From Staphylotrichum longicolle (taxonomy: Eukaryota; Ascomycota; Sordariomycetes; Sordariales; Chaetomiaceae), in the NCBI GenBank assembly GCA_019096155.1, contig JAHCVI010000003.1, positions 4,774,001-4,838,000 of the forward strand: a stretch of DNA of 64,000 bases, written 5' to 3'. Position numbers and translations under genes: made by a program. The notes under the pieces were generated by a model that saw only the letters and a list, made by a program, of their open reading frames with translations, did not search any database and was not told where the DNA came from. Shown piece by piece: positions 12,685-24,758 of this stretch. How positions within the stretch are numbered: position 1 is the stretch's first letter; each line of letters opens with the position of its first letter.

Positions 12685-14403
12685 CGGGCCCAGAAGCATC
12701 GATCGGCCATTGATGACGAGTACCCCATGCCTTGGGTTCAGATCGTCGACCTTACCAACGAGCCGAGAGCCGGAGACTTTCTGCACGGCGACGCCTAACC
12801 GGGCAAGATAGCACGCAGAGGGCTCGCCCGACGAATCCGAATAGGGCAGAGAGCCGTCCCAAAACAGACATGCCAACATCAAACCTAACGCAGCCAATCG
12901 ATGTCTCTTGAGGCTTGAGATCGGAAGTTTATTGCAGCTAAGACTGTCCTATTCTTCCGGTGCTGTTTCTCCTGCACAACATTTCTCGAGATAGATACTA
13001 CCAAACCCTTCTTCCCGTGTCTTAGCTTTCCGAGGCGGCCGGCTGGCAGATACCGCTCTCCGAATGTTGATATCGGGCCCCCAGCCGACAGTTGAGTCGA
13101 ATGTGTGTTGCTGGAGACTGGTGACGGGTAGTTGGGGACATAAGGTACTGAGAACAAATCGAGTACTCATCCCTTTAGTTCATCAAGTGAAAGCAACACA
13201 TTGCCGAGTCAAGCAATTCAAGCATGGGGAATACGATGCGTCCAGCATCCCAATCCGCAATCTGAGTTGCCTCTGGCGCGAGACTGCCGATAGATCCTTG
13301 AGAACTTCACGCAACCACTTGAAACATCGACAGTAACCAATCAAAGCAGAACATGCGGTCTGGCAGATTTGCCCTCGCCATGCCGGAATCATGAGAATTC
13401 CCGGGAATTTTTTTCACGCATACGTGGACTATGGCAGCCTAGGGCCCATCCGAGGAGTTCACTGCCTCGTTGTGTTGTTGGCGCAAGGCAACATGGAACT
13501 TGCCGTGTGATATCCATCAACTCGGCCGGACGTCCGCCCCAACTCGGTCACTCCCTCGGTGAGCAATCCGACAATACAACCAACACCGGGCGTTTGGCCC
13601 AAACGGGACTCAGCACACCAGTGCCCTAACACACAAAGTGCCTTGGATTTGTTGTACAGCTACGCCCCTACGTTCAATCAACTCAATGCTTTGACAGTCG
13701 ACGGCATCCTCACGCCGCGACTTTCTTCTCCCATCAACCGTCAAATGGAACATGGCACGATAGTACATCCATGATTCATCATGATCACATAGCAAACCCT
13801 TGGGGTTAGCCTAGCGCCCGAGAAGTCGTCGGAAAGGACGACCACAAGAGCCTCATTCCCATCGGGAAGAACACCTAGACAAACATCCTAGCTTCCGACG
13901 TCGCAAGGGCGAGTACCAGTACAAACCGCTGCCACGTCGGAAGGCGTTCCGCCCTCCTTCGCCGGTTCTGCCGGCCGAACTTCAACTTTCTGGGATCAAC
14001 GCCCGAGCAACTCGGCCAAGCAGTGGTGGAACTGTGAGGAGAGAAGCAAATCGGGCAGTACCTCGGGCTGCCGGGGCAGACAACGCCCGGCCAGTGGCGG
14101 ACAATGGAGGTGACGACGACACGCCAGGTGACGTGCGATGGTTTGTTTGCAACCAACAGCAACTCCATCTCTACCCCCCTTAAGCCACCATGGCTCCCAA
14201 AGTGAATAGCGCTGATCTCGATGGCCATGTGGAGAGCCGAGCCTCATGTTCGCGTCTTTTTGAAACCGAGCCTATCCGATGTGTCTAAACCGACCCCTTC
14301 TCTCTCACACAGCCGCTCCAATAGCCTTTTTAGTGCCAACGAAACGAAAGGAAACGGAACGAAACGAAACGAGATTGAACACCCTCACTTCGGGCCCGAG
14401 AGA

Positions 14404-17400
14404 TCACCTCAACCCCTCCAGCAGCCCCACCAACCTCTCCCACTCCTCACTCCCCTCCCAGCTCTCCTTTGCCTTGCCCATGACGCTCCTGACCGCGCTT
14501 CGCGCCTTGCCCTTCCACCGGGCGCCGATCTCGGGCACCTCCTCGCCGTAGTTCTCGAGCATCGACACCAGCTCGTCCGTCCTCTCCACCACCGTCTGCC
14601 ACCCGGCCTTGTCCTCCAGCCAGTTGCTCCCGGCCTTGCCGCCGCTCGCGGCCAGCAACCCAGCGCTGCCGACACCCGTGACACCGCCCACTGCGGCACG
14701 CCACGCCCTCTCCGCGGCGTCCACGGCGCCGGCATACTCGCCGCGCCACACCCGCTCCCTGGTCACCAGCTCCCACAGCTCCGACCGGACCGTCACCAGC
14801 GGCACCACGTCCCGCTCCAAGAACTCGCACACCGCCCGCTGCGGCGACCCGCGCGGTGGTTCGTACACGCCTTTAGAAGGCGGCTTATCCTGCGACAGCA
14901 CCGCCTCGTTGAGCAGCAGCCGCAGCACGTCCATGTCGAGCGCGTCCTCGGTAGCCCGGATGCGCAGCACGTTGCGCAGGGCCAGGAGCAAGTCCGGGAC
15001 GGGGATGGGCCGCAGGCGCGAGGCGAGAGTGACGACGTTGTCCCAGATGCGCCAGTTGTCGTTGGCGATGCTGGCGCCGCGCTTGTAGGCGGCGAGGGAC
15101 TGCGAGAGAAGAACCGAGGGGTCGCGCTGGGAGGCGGGGGTTTTGGAAGTCGTAATGTCTTCTTCTTCGTCGTCGTCAGCCGCGGGTTTTGCAGCTTCGG
15201 ATTCCGTAGTCGTCTTCCCTTCTGCCTTTTGCTGTTTGAGTTCCTTGACGCGCTCGACGTAGAGACTGTAGAAGGCGCTGCCCAGGTTGCTCCATGTCCG
15301 GGCATCCTCGCCGCCGGCCAGGCTGTCGGCCGAGGCGATGGCCCTGCTGAACGCCTCGGCAGCGTCGTCGAAGTCGCCGAGACGCAGGCTGATGTCGCCC
15401 ATCCGGTTCCACAGCTCCGAGCTGAGCCGGTTGACGGCAACGGCTTTCTTGTAGGCGTCCCTCGCCCCGATCAGGTCCTTCTGCTGCAGGCAGTACTCAC
15501 CCAGCGACTTTTGTGCCCTCGCGAAACGGTGCTTAGAAATCTCCCAAGCCCGCTCGTAATGCTCGGGGTCGTTCTCGAGATCGCCCAGGATGCACCACAG
15601 CCGGGGTGCGTTGGGAGGCGCGGGCTGGCGTTCTGGCCCCTGGTACTCGGTCTCCTTCAGGTCTTCCACGTCCACCGCCTCATCGACTTCAGCAGACCCA
15701 TCTTGCTGCTCCGCGGGTGTCCCAGTCTTGTTAAACAGCCGCCACCGCAGCACGGCCTTGGCTTTGGCCTCTCCATTTTGGCCGCGGCCGTCCTCGTCCT
15801 CCTTGGCCGCGTTGCTCGCGAAGCACAAGGCCACCTCAGCCCACATGCGTAGGCGCTTGAAGATCTCGAGGGCCGAGACGAGTGACCCGACGCCGGCCCA
15901 CGAGTAGGCAAGCTCAGACTCGAGATGCCAGCGGGGCGGCGAGCTCAGGGCGTGGATGTACTCGAGGCGAACCTGTGCCGGGGCCGACTCGGTGGGCTTG
16001 GCGGCGGGGAAGAAGGAGGTGGGTTTGTTGTCTGCCTTTGGCGCTTCATCTCCGTGTGTGACCCTGATCTCTGGCACTGCCGAGTCCTCCTCCTTCTCTG
16101 CTGTCTGAGAGGAATCGCTCGTTGGCTGCGTAGTGTCGACAATGACTTGGTCCACCACAGCCTGCATCTGCAGCACGCCGCGCTCGATGGTCCTGCTCCG
16201 ATGGACCTCGATTCTGGACCGCACGAGAAGCGCGTGGGAGTAGATCTGCCAGTTGGTCGACTTGTCCGCAATGACGCGGACTGCAAACGGCAACACTTCC
16301 TCCGAGGTGAGCGTGTCCGCCGGCGAGAAGGCGTCCTTGAGCGTGGCCTCAGCCAGCAGGATGATTTGGTCCAGGGGCGACAGTTGCGGCTGGTCATCTG
16401 GGGAAAGCTCCCGAAGCGGAGCCGGAAGCTCTGGCTTTGCCTTGTCTTCTGTCTCCTCCTTGGTAAACTGCAGATCTTCCAGCAACGTGTCGTCGTTGAG
16501 GGCAAGCGCCTGGGGCTTCGCCTGACCCTGTCCTTCCGCTGCCGTCTTCCCGTCCTCACCGCTCTTGGCCAACACGACAAGTTGACTGGTGCTCTTCTCC
16601 TGAAACTTGGTCCTCTTCCCCAAGGCGCCCGACAGGGCATACACGAATCCGTTCAGCTCCGTCGCCCGGCGCAGGGCCTCCCTTGCCTTAGCATCCAGCC
16701 CCAGCATGATGCACACATTCGCCTTCTCCACCAAGAACTGCACCTTCTCAACCGCACTCCATCCCTCGCCGTCACTGCCAGCGCCCAAAACCTCGGCCCC
16801 GACCTCCTCCAGCCCCTTCTCGATCTTGTCCTGGAGACTCGGCACATCACACCACTGCGCCGTCTTGTTGAAGACGGACCCCGGACCCAGACTCGGCTGC
16901 GTCAGCAGCTTGTAATGCCACACATTTGCCCGCAGCGCAAGCCAGGCCGCCGACTTGGTGGCGCCCTGCCCGTTCTCGTCCCCCCGTTGGGAATCCGCAG
17001 TCAAGATCCACCTTGCCAGGCAAAACACCTCGACGAGCGGGACGTGCTCATACACCGAGACGCCATCCACCTCGAGCGACCGCAGACACGCCCTCCTGGT
17101 CTCGCGGCGTTGTTGTTGCTGCTGCTGCTGCTCCCGCAGAAACCGTTCCTCGACCTGCCCCAGGGCTTTCTCTTCCAGCACGGGGCCCGTGACGTTGGCC
17201 TGCAGGAAAGCGTCGAGCGCGGCAAGGCCGACTGCCAGCCTGTCTTGATGTGACACGCTGCTGCTGCTGCTGCTGCTGCTATTATTGTTGCCATCGCCGT
17301 CTGGCGTCGGGGTTGTTTGTGTGCTGAGTGAGGTGGTGAATTCGGTGATGAGATGCTCCGCGGGGTCGCTCAGGAGGATGTCGAGGTACCGGCCGGCGCT

Positions 17401-17427
17401 GAGCCAGTCGGTGAAGCTGGACCCCAT
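14404..17427 (-). CDS. emw1: TPR protein of the Emw1/TTC27 family
   Basis: A single uninterrupted exon encodes 1007 residues starting MGSSFTDWLSAGRYLD. The frame stays open 43 codons further upstream, but that part begins at a non-ATG codon and looks like leader. Tetratricopeptide repeats lie at about residues 615-735, including EISKHRFARAQKSLGEYC, KKAVAVNRLSSELW and FDDAAEAFSRAIASADSL. These match the conserved C-terminal part of fission yeast Emw1 (maintenance of the cell-surface glycoprotein/cell wall) and human TTC27. Low-complexity inserts interrupt the poorly conserved N-terminal half: a Ser run coded by CTG/TGC-type repeats near 17265 and a Gln run near 17120. Long antisense frames over this gene are composition artefacts. 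Family call is confident; molecular role is inferred from homologues. Confidence 0.85.
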   Translation of the reverse strand: MGSSFTDWLSAGRYLDILLSDPAEHLITEFTTSLSTQTTPTPDGDGNNNSSSSSSSSVSHQDRLAVGLAALDAFLQANVTGPVLEEKALGQVEERFLREQQQQQQQRRETRRACLRSLEVDGVSVYEHVPLVEVFCLARWILTADSQRGDENGQGATKSAAWLALRANVWHYKLLTQPSLGPGSVFNKTAQWCDVPSLQDKIEKGLEEVGAEVLGAGSDGEGWSAVEKVQFLVEKANVCIMLGLDAKAREALRRATELNGFVYALSGALGKRTKFQEKSTSQLVVLAKSGEDGKTAAEGQGQAKPQALALNDDTLLEDLQFTKEETEDKAKPELPAPLRELSPDDQPQLSPLDQIILLAEATLKDAFSPADTLTSEEVLPFAVRVIADKSTNWQIYSHALLVRSRIEVHRSRTIERGVLQMQAVVDQVIVDTTQPTSDSSQTAEKEEDSAVPEIRVTHGDEAPKADNKPTSFFPAAKPTESAPAQVRLEYIHALSSPPRWHLESELAYSWAGVGSLVSALEIFKRLRMWAEVALCFASNAAKEDEDGRGQNGEAKAKAVLRWRLFNKTGTPAEQQDGSAEVDEAVDVEDLKETEYQGPERQPAPPNAPRLWCILGDLENDPEHYERAWEISKHRFARAQKSLGEYCLQQKDLIGARDAYKKAVAVNRLSSELWNRMGDISLRLGDFDDAAEAFSRAIASADSLAGGEDARTWSNLGSAFYSLYVERVKELKQQKAEGKTTTESEAAKPAADDDEEEDITTSKTPASQRDPSVLLSQSLAAYKRGASIANDNWRIWDNVVTLASRLRPIPVPDLLLALRNVLRIRATEDALDMDVLRLLLNEAVLSQDKPPSKGVYEPPRGSPQRAVCEFLERDVVPLVTVRSELWELVTRERVWRGEYAGAVDAAERAWRAAVGGVTGVGSAGLLAASGGKAGSNWLEDKAGWQTVVERTDELVSMLENYGEEVPEIGARWKGKARSAVRSVMGKAKESWEGSEEWERLVGLLEGLR

Positions 17428-17987
17428 GTTTATTTTCTCTTTTGTTTTTGGGGATACTTTATGGTGAAAAAGAGGTGAAAAGAAGGATGGCTTTTTGTGA
17501 AATATCAGAGTTGATCGTTCATCCCATGGCCTCGAGAGTCCACAACCCACTGTCAATTACCAATCCAGTGGATGGAATGCCATGGAGGGGCAGTCCAAAT
17601 TTCTTCAGGCGTCAATGGAAAATAAAGCGGGGCAGCCATGGCGGGGTGGTTTGGCGATTAGATAAGGAATGAGTGCATTCCCTGCCACGAGCCTGCCCCC
17701 CTGGCTGCCCTCGAGGATGGGAAATGGAAGATGGAAAGCATGACACAACACAGAACAAGACACCATGCCAATGACAACGGCGAAAGATACAGGGCACCGC
17801 TTTTTTACATGTACAACGCATCTGCTACACAGATACGACGCTGTAGGCACCCACAGATCTGCTCCACACTACTGTCAACTTAACATGATACTCTCCGACA
17901 ACAAGCTCAGCCACTGTCTCCCTCAATCTCATCCACTTCCACTTCTTCCTCGGGCTGAGTATCCCACACACCATAAGACAGGCTCGC
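17428..17987. other. Intergenic: Emw1 promoter and GYF-gene 3' UTR
   Basis: Both flanking genes are on the minus strand, so this stretch must hold the 3' UTR of the GYF gene and the promoter/leader of emw1. Only short overlapping frames are present and no distinctive motif was recognised. Confidence 0.5.
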
Positions 17988-20900
17988 CTATTTCTTGCCC
18001 TTGCCCTTCTTGCTCGGCACCACGCGGAATCCAGGAATGTCCTCCTTGGGGGCCGCCGCCGCGCTGCTGCCGCCCTTCTTGGCCACCTCGCTCCAGCCGC
18101 CGTTGCCGCCGTTCCTGCCGTCGTTCGAACCAGAACCGACGGGCTCCTTCTCGATCACGCCTTTCTCCGCGAGCTTCATGCGCCGCACAAACTCCTCAGC
18201 AAAGTGACGTCCGTCCATGGTTGTGCTGTACCCGTACACCGAGTCGGCGAGGATCACAGGGTCAAGGGGCATCTCCATAAGGGTGGCGGCAAAGGTATCG
18301 ACTAAAACACAAATCTGTTAGCAGTCGTCACAGGAGGGGATATCGAGCAGAAACACAGAAACAAAACTTACTGTCTGCGACCCCGATAAGGCCACGGGCC
18401 AGCTCCCGGTTCAGCCACTTTTTGAACTCCTCCATGGCGACATTTTTCGCGTCCTTAAGCGACGTGGGCGCGGGCTTGGCAGCGGGCTTCGCGGCCACGG
18501 GCACCGGCGTCGAGGGCTTGAGTGTGCTGACGCTGGCCGAGCGGGTCTGCACGGCGGGGCCCGTCGGCACCTTGACCTTGCCACCCGCGCCGACGGTTGC
18601 CCAGCCGCCAATCTGGCTGGTAGGCTGAGACGCCAGGGCAGAGGCCATGAGGCTGGGCGACGCCGAAGTCTTGCCAGCCAGGTCCGCATATCGCTTGCCG
18701 CCCGAAGACACTGGGGGAGTGCTGATGTGTGCGTTGACAGCGGCGAGCTCCTTGGCCTTCTGCTTCCGTGCCTCCTCCTCCCGCTGAATGTCCGCCAGCG
18801 TCTTCTTGGAAATACTGCTACCGGATCCCGCGCCGGCCGTGCCGCTCTTGATGACGGCAGGCTGTTTCCACGGGCTACCGGCGGGGGCGCCAACAGGGGA
18901 GCCGGTACCCCAAGTGCTAGTCGCCGGCAGACCCGGGTTCGCGGCGGCAGCAGCCGCCTTCTCGCGTTCGCGGAGCGCCGCGGCCTCCTGTTCCAGGGCA
19001 GCCTTTCTGGCAGCGGCCGCCGCCTCCTCCTTCTTGGCCGCCTTCTTGGCCTCGGCCTCCTGGATCTCCTTCAGGCTCGGTCCCTTGTGCGTCCCCACAC
19101 CAGGCTGGGGTGCCCAGGGCGCAGTGGGGGGCGGAGCGAGAGCTGCACCCTCAGATGTCGTGTCCGGAGTACCCGAAGCCGAACGCTCATCGTATCTTGA
19201 GGGGAGGTTCGAAGCAGGACGCTGTGCGGTGGGTGCGGCGAGAGGTGTAGCTTGAACTGGTGGGGGGAACGGCATCGGGAGGTCCGAAGCCGGGGCCGGC
19301 TGGGGCGACTTGGCGTTGTCGGCCTGCGTCTTGCGAACCTTTTCGGTAAGAGTGAGCTCCTGAACCGGAACGTTCTTCTTCGTCTCGGCGGGGCCGGAAG
19401 GAATAGTGGCGCTCTTCGCCGTACTGGCAGCTTCAGCCGCATGCGCAGCCGACGCAACCTGCTCCTCGTGCTGTGCCTTGCCCTGCTTCGCCTCCGAAGC
19501 CAGGCCGGCCGCCGTGCCGGCAGCAGCAGCCGCAGCCGCGGCGGCTTCCTCGGCATCAAACTGCGCCCGCAGCTCGTGGAACTCCTCTAGTCTCTCACTG
19601 AAACCCTCCGAGTCCTTCTGAAGCTGATCGACGGTAGGGAGCTGACTCCGCAGACCGCCGTCCTCGCCTGCCTGGCCGCCAACTGCCTGGGCAGAGGGGA
19701 AGGCGCCCGAAACACCAACGGGTCCCTGCAGATTGGCCAAAATCTGGCGCTCGCTGAAGTTCAGCTCCTGGGTGTAGAGGTCGGCCGCGGGCCCGATGGG
19801 AGCCTGTGTGGGACCGGCCGGGATGGCTGCAGCCGAATCAAAGAAACCTGCTGCGGGCGCGATAGGGCCGAGAGGGTGCTGAGGAGCCATCCCGATCGGA
19901 GACGTGATGCTTCCAAAGCTGGGCTGGCTTTGAAGGCTGTGGGCGCTGGAGTGATGATGCAGACCGCCGGGCCCGCCAGGCTGGATGGGCGGCAGTCTAC
20001 CAAACGCAGGGTGGTGGTGCTGAGCCATCTCGCGCTGCCTGGCATGGAACATCTGCTCCTCCTGCTTCCTACGCTCAAGGTCGTTCTGCTGCTGAGCGGT
20101 AAGGGTCCGTCCAAAGGAGGGGAACGCGCTTTGGAGGGGTGGGATGGCGTCCGAAACGCCCGCACCAAAAGGTCCTTGGGCGGGAGGCGGTCCGTGTGCA
20201 ATACCCATCTGGGGTACGAGGAAAGGCTCGCGTGAGTTCCCGATCCGCCGAATGAGCTGTCCGAGGGGCTCGAAGTCGGGATCCTCGAGGCGCTTAACGC
20301 GGAGGTCCGGAGTGAAGAAGTTTGCCTTATACCAGTCGTTCATCTCCAGGCCACTAAAGGGCCCCTGCATGGTGCCCTGGGGGTCCAGGTACACCCAACG
20401 CATCCGATCCGGCATCACCATGGTCCTAACGACGGTGGGGTCTTGCGGAGCCGGCTGGGAAGACGGGAAGGATGCACCACCGGCTGTCGTCGGGAAGGAC
20501 TGGGGAGCCGTCGCAGTGAGGCCGGGCTGAGATTGCTCGGCAGTCGAGAAGGGTGATCGAGTGGAGTCCGAAGTGGGAAACAGGTCCTCGAAACCACCCC
20601 TGCCTGACCTCACCGGGCTGTCCGTGTCGCGCTGGAGACCGATTGCGCCCCGGCCGATGGCGCCGAGAGGATTAGCTTGTCGCAGATCAGGCACCGAGTC
20701 GCTGAGGTTGTCTTGATCGTGGCCGTGACCGTGCATCTGCGCCTGCATGGCCAGGGGGAACAGGGACTCGAGTTTGCCGCGGCCCATCCTCGACGCGCTG
20801 GGAGGGCCAAACACGCCACCAAGGCCACCGAGTCCAGGAGACGGAAGGTCGGCCAGAGGGCTAAAGATGCTGCCACCAAAGGCATGCTGGAAAGGGGCGC

Positions 20901-22704
20901 GCTCGCGGTCCGGCGTGCCGACCGAAGGCCCCGCAGGCCAGCCCGACAAAGGGTTGACACTGGCGAAACCCTTCGCTCCAACGCTCGATGTCTGGCTTCG
21001 GTCGCTGCCATCGAACGCCGCAGCGCCGAACGAGCGAGGGAACGTGCCGAAATTAGAGTGCTGGTCGGAGCTGGACCCAGCCTGCGCAAGACGACCACCC
21101 TCGTGTTCGCCATGACCCTCATCGTTACGGTCGGCCTGAGGGCTGCGGAAAGGATTCGTTTCGGACGGACTCGCGGGTCCATTCCCACCTCCGTGGCCGC
21201 CTAGATTCAAACCCGCCATGCCGAAGTCGCCAGCGTTGCCTTTGACAGGAGTGTCGAAGACACCACCGCGCTGGTGCTGAGCGACCGAGGGTGGCGGGCT
21301 GTCATTCCCTCCGCCCAAAGTGGCGCTCCCCGAAGGAGCGTCGTCGCTGGCAAAAGGGTCCGTATCTGTGCGCTGACGAGGACGCCAACTCGGTGCATCG
21401 CTGGCCTTGGGGCTGGCCACCTCGGCCGAGTCCTTGGGGATAAGGTGGGCCAAGCGGCTGCCGCCGGCGCCGAGACGCTTGCTGTCGCCGATGCCCGGAG
21501 TCGGGAGGGCGAAGCTCCCAAACGCCCCGATATTGCCGGTGGACGTGGCGCCTCCTGGACCCCAAAGCGAGCCTTGACCTCCAAAGCCCTGGGCGCCCGT
21601 GGTGTTGCTGCGCGGCAATGTGAACGGCTGGGACCTGGCGGAAGTGGCTTCATGGGCCGTAGCCTCCTCCTCGGGCTCGTCAGATATGGTTTCTTTGAGA
21701 TCGGTGTTTCGGCGGAGAAGCCACGATTCGTCGCGCGTGAACCTGTTTGCCGTTGGAGACGCCGTGGAGGCACCCGGGAAAGGGTTTGTATCCGCCGTCT
21801 CCCGACGGCGGGTGCCGGGGCGGGACGCGGTGGACGGGGACGAGTTCTGGTAATTGGCGGGGTTCCCAACACTAACCGAAGTCTTCCGCCCATTAACTGC
21901 CCCGGCCGCCGGGTGATTCCCTTCCTTGGTCTGCTGCTGGGGCGGCTTTAAAGTTGAGTTGACATCGGTTGCAAACATGTCGCGTTCCTCGGCAGACATG
22001 TCTTCAAAAGTGACAGGTTTCACGGCACCATTCGCGTCCCAACACACGCTCGGGTCTTGCGGCACGTGGGGGGAGTCGGAGGTCTTGCCCCAAGACCGAG
22101 GGTGGTTCCCGTTCGCTTGTGCAGGGTTCCAGTTGGGCATGAGGAGGCCGGCTGTGTCCATCCGCGAAGGGTCAAAGTGGTCCTTGTAGATTTCAAGAAG
22201 CTCCTCCCTGGTGTACCGGAGCGAGCTGTGTGAATCGTAGGCGAGCTGGGAGTTCCCAGTGGGCAAAGGATGGAGGTCGCTGGCAGGTTGTGACACGTCG
22301 GGCGGGCTCGCGGCGGAAGACTGGCTGAACGGGGTGGTAGAGGCTCGGCGGAAGGTCCTAGTGCCATTCGAGCGAGGCCTGCAACAAGTTTCAGTACTTT
22401 GCAGCAAGGTTATAATGTTTGCAATGACGTCCACAGCCTCAAGTTCCCCACTGTCCCGGCACGGTTTCCGGGGCATCGACACGCGATCCAGAAGTGATCC
22501 GGTCGATCAGATGGGAACCGGCCAAGCAGGGGGGCGCCGTTCATCGGGGAGAGACGTGGGAAGATGGGGCGACGGGACGGCGAGAGAGCGCACTCACCAG
22601 TCACCAGTTCCAGAGCCGCGGTTGGAATCGCTCCGTCCGCTTGCTCTCGAGTCTCGGTTCTGGCCAGCGGCGGCGGAGGCAAAGCTCGATGTTAACTGAG
22701 GCAT
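17988..22704 (-). CDS. GYF-domain protein (Smy2/Myr1-like)
   Basis: Three exons are inferred: 22704-22598, 22378-18372 and 18301-17988, with introns 22597-22379 (GTGAGT...GCAG, 219 nt) and 18371-18302 (GTAAGT...TTTTAG). The product is 1475 residues. The GYF domain is at about residues 685-750, with the signature WVYLDPQGTMQGPFSGLEM followed by W, Y, F and a conserved FFTPDLRVKR strand. GYF domains bind proline-rich peptides; yeast Smy2 and Myr1 link them to translational repression, mRNA decay and COPII-related functions. The rest is mostly disordered, with a Lys/Glu/Ala-rich coiled coil (about 1290-1330). The C-terminal exon carries the conserved tail DGRHFAEEFVRRMKLAEKG and EDIPGFRVVPSKKGKGKK. 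Splicing restores both conserved ends, which supports the gene model. Confidence 0.87.
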
Positions 22705-23390
22705 GGCTGAGTCGGGTCGTGCAGGCGAAAAGTCGGGGAAAAAAGGCCAATTGCCGCACGATGAAAGTTGCAGTTTTGGGGAGGGCGTGGAATGCAGGTC
22801 GCTGGTAGTGCTGAAAAGATGGATTTCGCGGTTTTGGGAGGCGAAGGTTTGCGGATGGGGCTGCGAAGAGACAGAGCTTCCCTTTTTTGCAAAGTTTCGA
22901 CGAAGCCGTGCAGTGGAAAGTTCGATGCCGAGCGAGACCCACTTGGTGCAGAACGTGACCACACCCGTGACCTTCGGGGGGTTGAAAATGGCAGCAAGCC
23001 AGTGCGAGAACGCTGTTTTGCCCGTGCAACGCTGGGAAATCACACTATACGCGTTTCAAAGTGGGAACCGCGATTTGTGGTTCTTGCCTTCAGGTTGCGG
23101 CCAAAACCTTGAATCTTCTTTCTGGGAATCCGTTCCTGCTATTTAAACCTTTCTTTCTCTTGTTGGGCCCAACCTCGTCCAACCCACTCTCCGCCGATGG
23201 TTTGGGGCCACTTCCACAGCGCCATGTCTCCACTCCGAACAGACTGACTCAGACGCACAGAGCAACTCGCATTCGCACCGATGCCGTCACTGTTTACAAC
23301 CTGCCCCCGTCCTGCCCCCCTGCCTCACTGCCTCGCTGCCACTGTTTACTGTTTACTTGTTTACCGTTTATCCTCTTTGGTCTGGCTTAT
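22705..23390. other. Intergenic: GYF-gene promoter
   Basis: Both flanking genes are on the minus strand. The stretch includes pyrimidine-rich tracts (about 23140-23400) and contains the GYF-gene promoter plus the 3' UTR of the hydrolase gene. No additional gene was recognised. Confidence 0.5.
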
Positions 23391-24758
23391 TTACTCCTTT
23401 TTTGGTACTTCCCTGACCGCAAACGCAATCATTTCGTTAGAGGGCCAAGCGTTCTCATCCACCAGCTTCTTGGCTGTTTCCCTGCCCGCCACCGGCACAC
23501 GGTACTCAAACTGCTGCCCATCCGCTGCTTCTCCCCCGCCCGGCAGAGAATACGGGAATGGCAGGTAGTCCGGGAGCAAACCTAGCTGTCGGAGCACCGT
23601 GCCCTGGTCCCACGCGATGTGCTCATGGTACAGGCGGTCCCCGCGAATGTTGACGATGCTTGTGAAGGGGATGCTCAGAGGTCTGAACGTCGGGGGCACG
23701 CCGGGGATCCTGCTCGGGGTTAGGTCAAACTCCAACAGATCACAGGAACAAGGCGAGCTTACAACCAGTCAATGACACGGTCGTGCGTGCAGTTAAACAG
23801 GAACTCGTCGACGACACGGTCGATTCCCACCGTCCTGCTCACCAACTCCAGCGCCGCATCGTCTGGGTTGCTGAAGATGAAGTGGTCTCGGTAGAAGCGA
23901 GTCAGCCTCGCCCGCCCGATGCCCCCGGTCAGAGTCGGCACGTGGTTGACATAAGGCTCGTCCACCATGGTCGCCATGGTCTCCTCGACGCTGCGGTCAG
24001 CGAACTCGTAGCGGGTATGTTCATCCCAGATGGCCTCGAGGTCGAAGTAGGGGCCTCCCATGAGCGGCTTCAGGAACGACAGCGAACGCGTGTGCGCTAC
24101 GGCCGCCGCACTGGCACGGTAGTCTGTGTGCGCTGGGATGTTGAAGAACCGGGCAGCTGCTGGGTATGCGTGGACCGTCAGGCCTGTGGCCCCTTTCCCC
24201 TCTTGCTGAGACACACGGCCATTGCCTGGGATGTGTGCCAGCACCGGAACCGCCAGGTTCCTGCCGGGGGGTGCCCCGTAGAAGACGGCGCCCACGATCC
24301 TTGGATGACTGGCGATGGCGTCGAAGAGCGACGTGCTGCTTGAGGCGCTTTCTCCAGTTATGACTTCGTAGAGCAACATCAGTACAGGTCTCTCTGACCA
24401 CTCTCAGCCACTCCAAGCTGGCTGATAAGGGGGCCATACCAACCAAGCCATACTTGTCACCGGTGCACTCCGGCAGCTTCCCCAGCTCTGCAATGGCTGT
24501 CCCCAGCTGCTCTGCAATGCCAGATGCCCCATCGCTGACGAGGATCTGAGCAACCGCGTATCCCTCCTCGGCCCACTTCTGTTGCGGGGGAGGATCCAGC
24601 GTCCTCTCATGTCGACTCAGATCGAGGGTTGCTGAAACGACTAACACCAGGCCTGGACCGTGGCCCCGCCGGGAGAGCGGGGGCTGGATCGAGAGGTGTG
24701 GTGTGACCGGGACAGTGGGCGCCGAGGGGCGCTGGGCGGCTGGCGCATGGGAGTCCAT
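23391..24758 (-). CDS. Dienelactone hydrolase-like / SnoaL-like fusion protein
   Basis: Three exons are inferred: 24758-24440, 24393-23763 and 23709-23391, with introns 24439-24394 (46 nt, GTATGG...TCAG) and 23762-23710 (GTAAGC...GCAG). The product is 422 residues. The N-terminal half resembles fungal carboxymethylenebutenolidase-like proteins (IVGAVFYGAP, VPVLAHIPGN, HAYPAAARFF). The C-terminal half, from about residue 245, resembles the SnoaL/NTF2-like fold (RFYRDHFIFSNPDDAALELV, HDRVIDWLIPGVPPT, IPFTSIVNIRGDRLYHEHIAWDQ). I cannot place a full Cys-Asp-His triad, so catalysis is uncertain. The ATG at 24758 (context CAAAATGG) is preferred over one five codons upstream. The first intron is the weakest part of the model, since its donor lacks the usual GTAAGT/GTGAGT form. 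Confidence 0.75.

Larger units (their letters stand above)
2859..14403. other. 11.5 kb region without a convincing gene, upstream of medA
   Basis: No open frame here resembles a protein I recognise. The longest (minus 4184-4858, plus 11165-11857, plus 7869-8510) are rich in Pro, Ser, Arg and Cys and overlap equally long frames on the other strand, as expected of non-coding GC-rich DNA. Base composition looks ordinary by eye, with no AT-rich, RIP-like blocks. The stretch holds an exact 38 bp tandem duplication (7198-7273), a 9 bp triplicate (9304-9330), a TGAGTCA-centred palindrome (12672-12684) and a purine-rich GAAAC-type repeat (about 14338-14371). It may contain a long promoter and a spliced 5' leader of medA, a non-coding RNA, or unrecognised short genes. 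Confidence 0.6.

Noticed and set aside
14221..17253. Two long plus-strand open frames (543 and 442 codons) opposite emw1
   Set aside because: They lie antisense to a well-supported TPR protein, have no family motifs, and arise from GC-rich codon use on the other strand.
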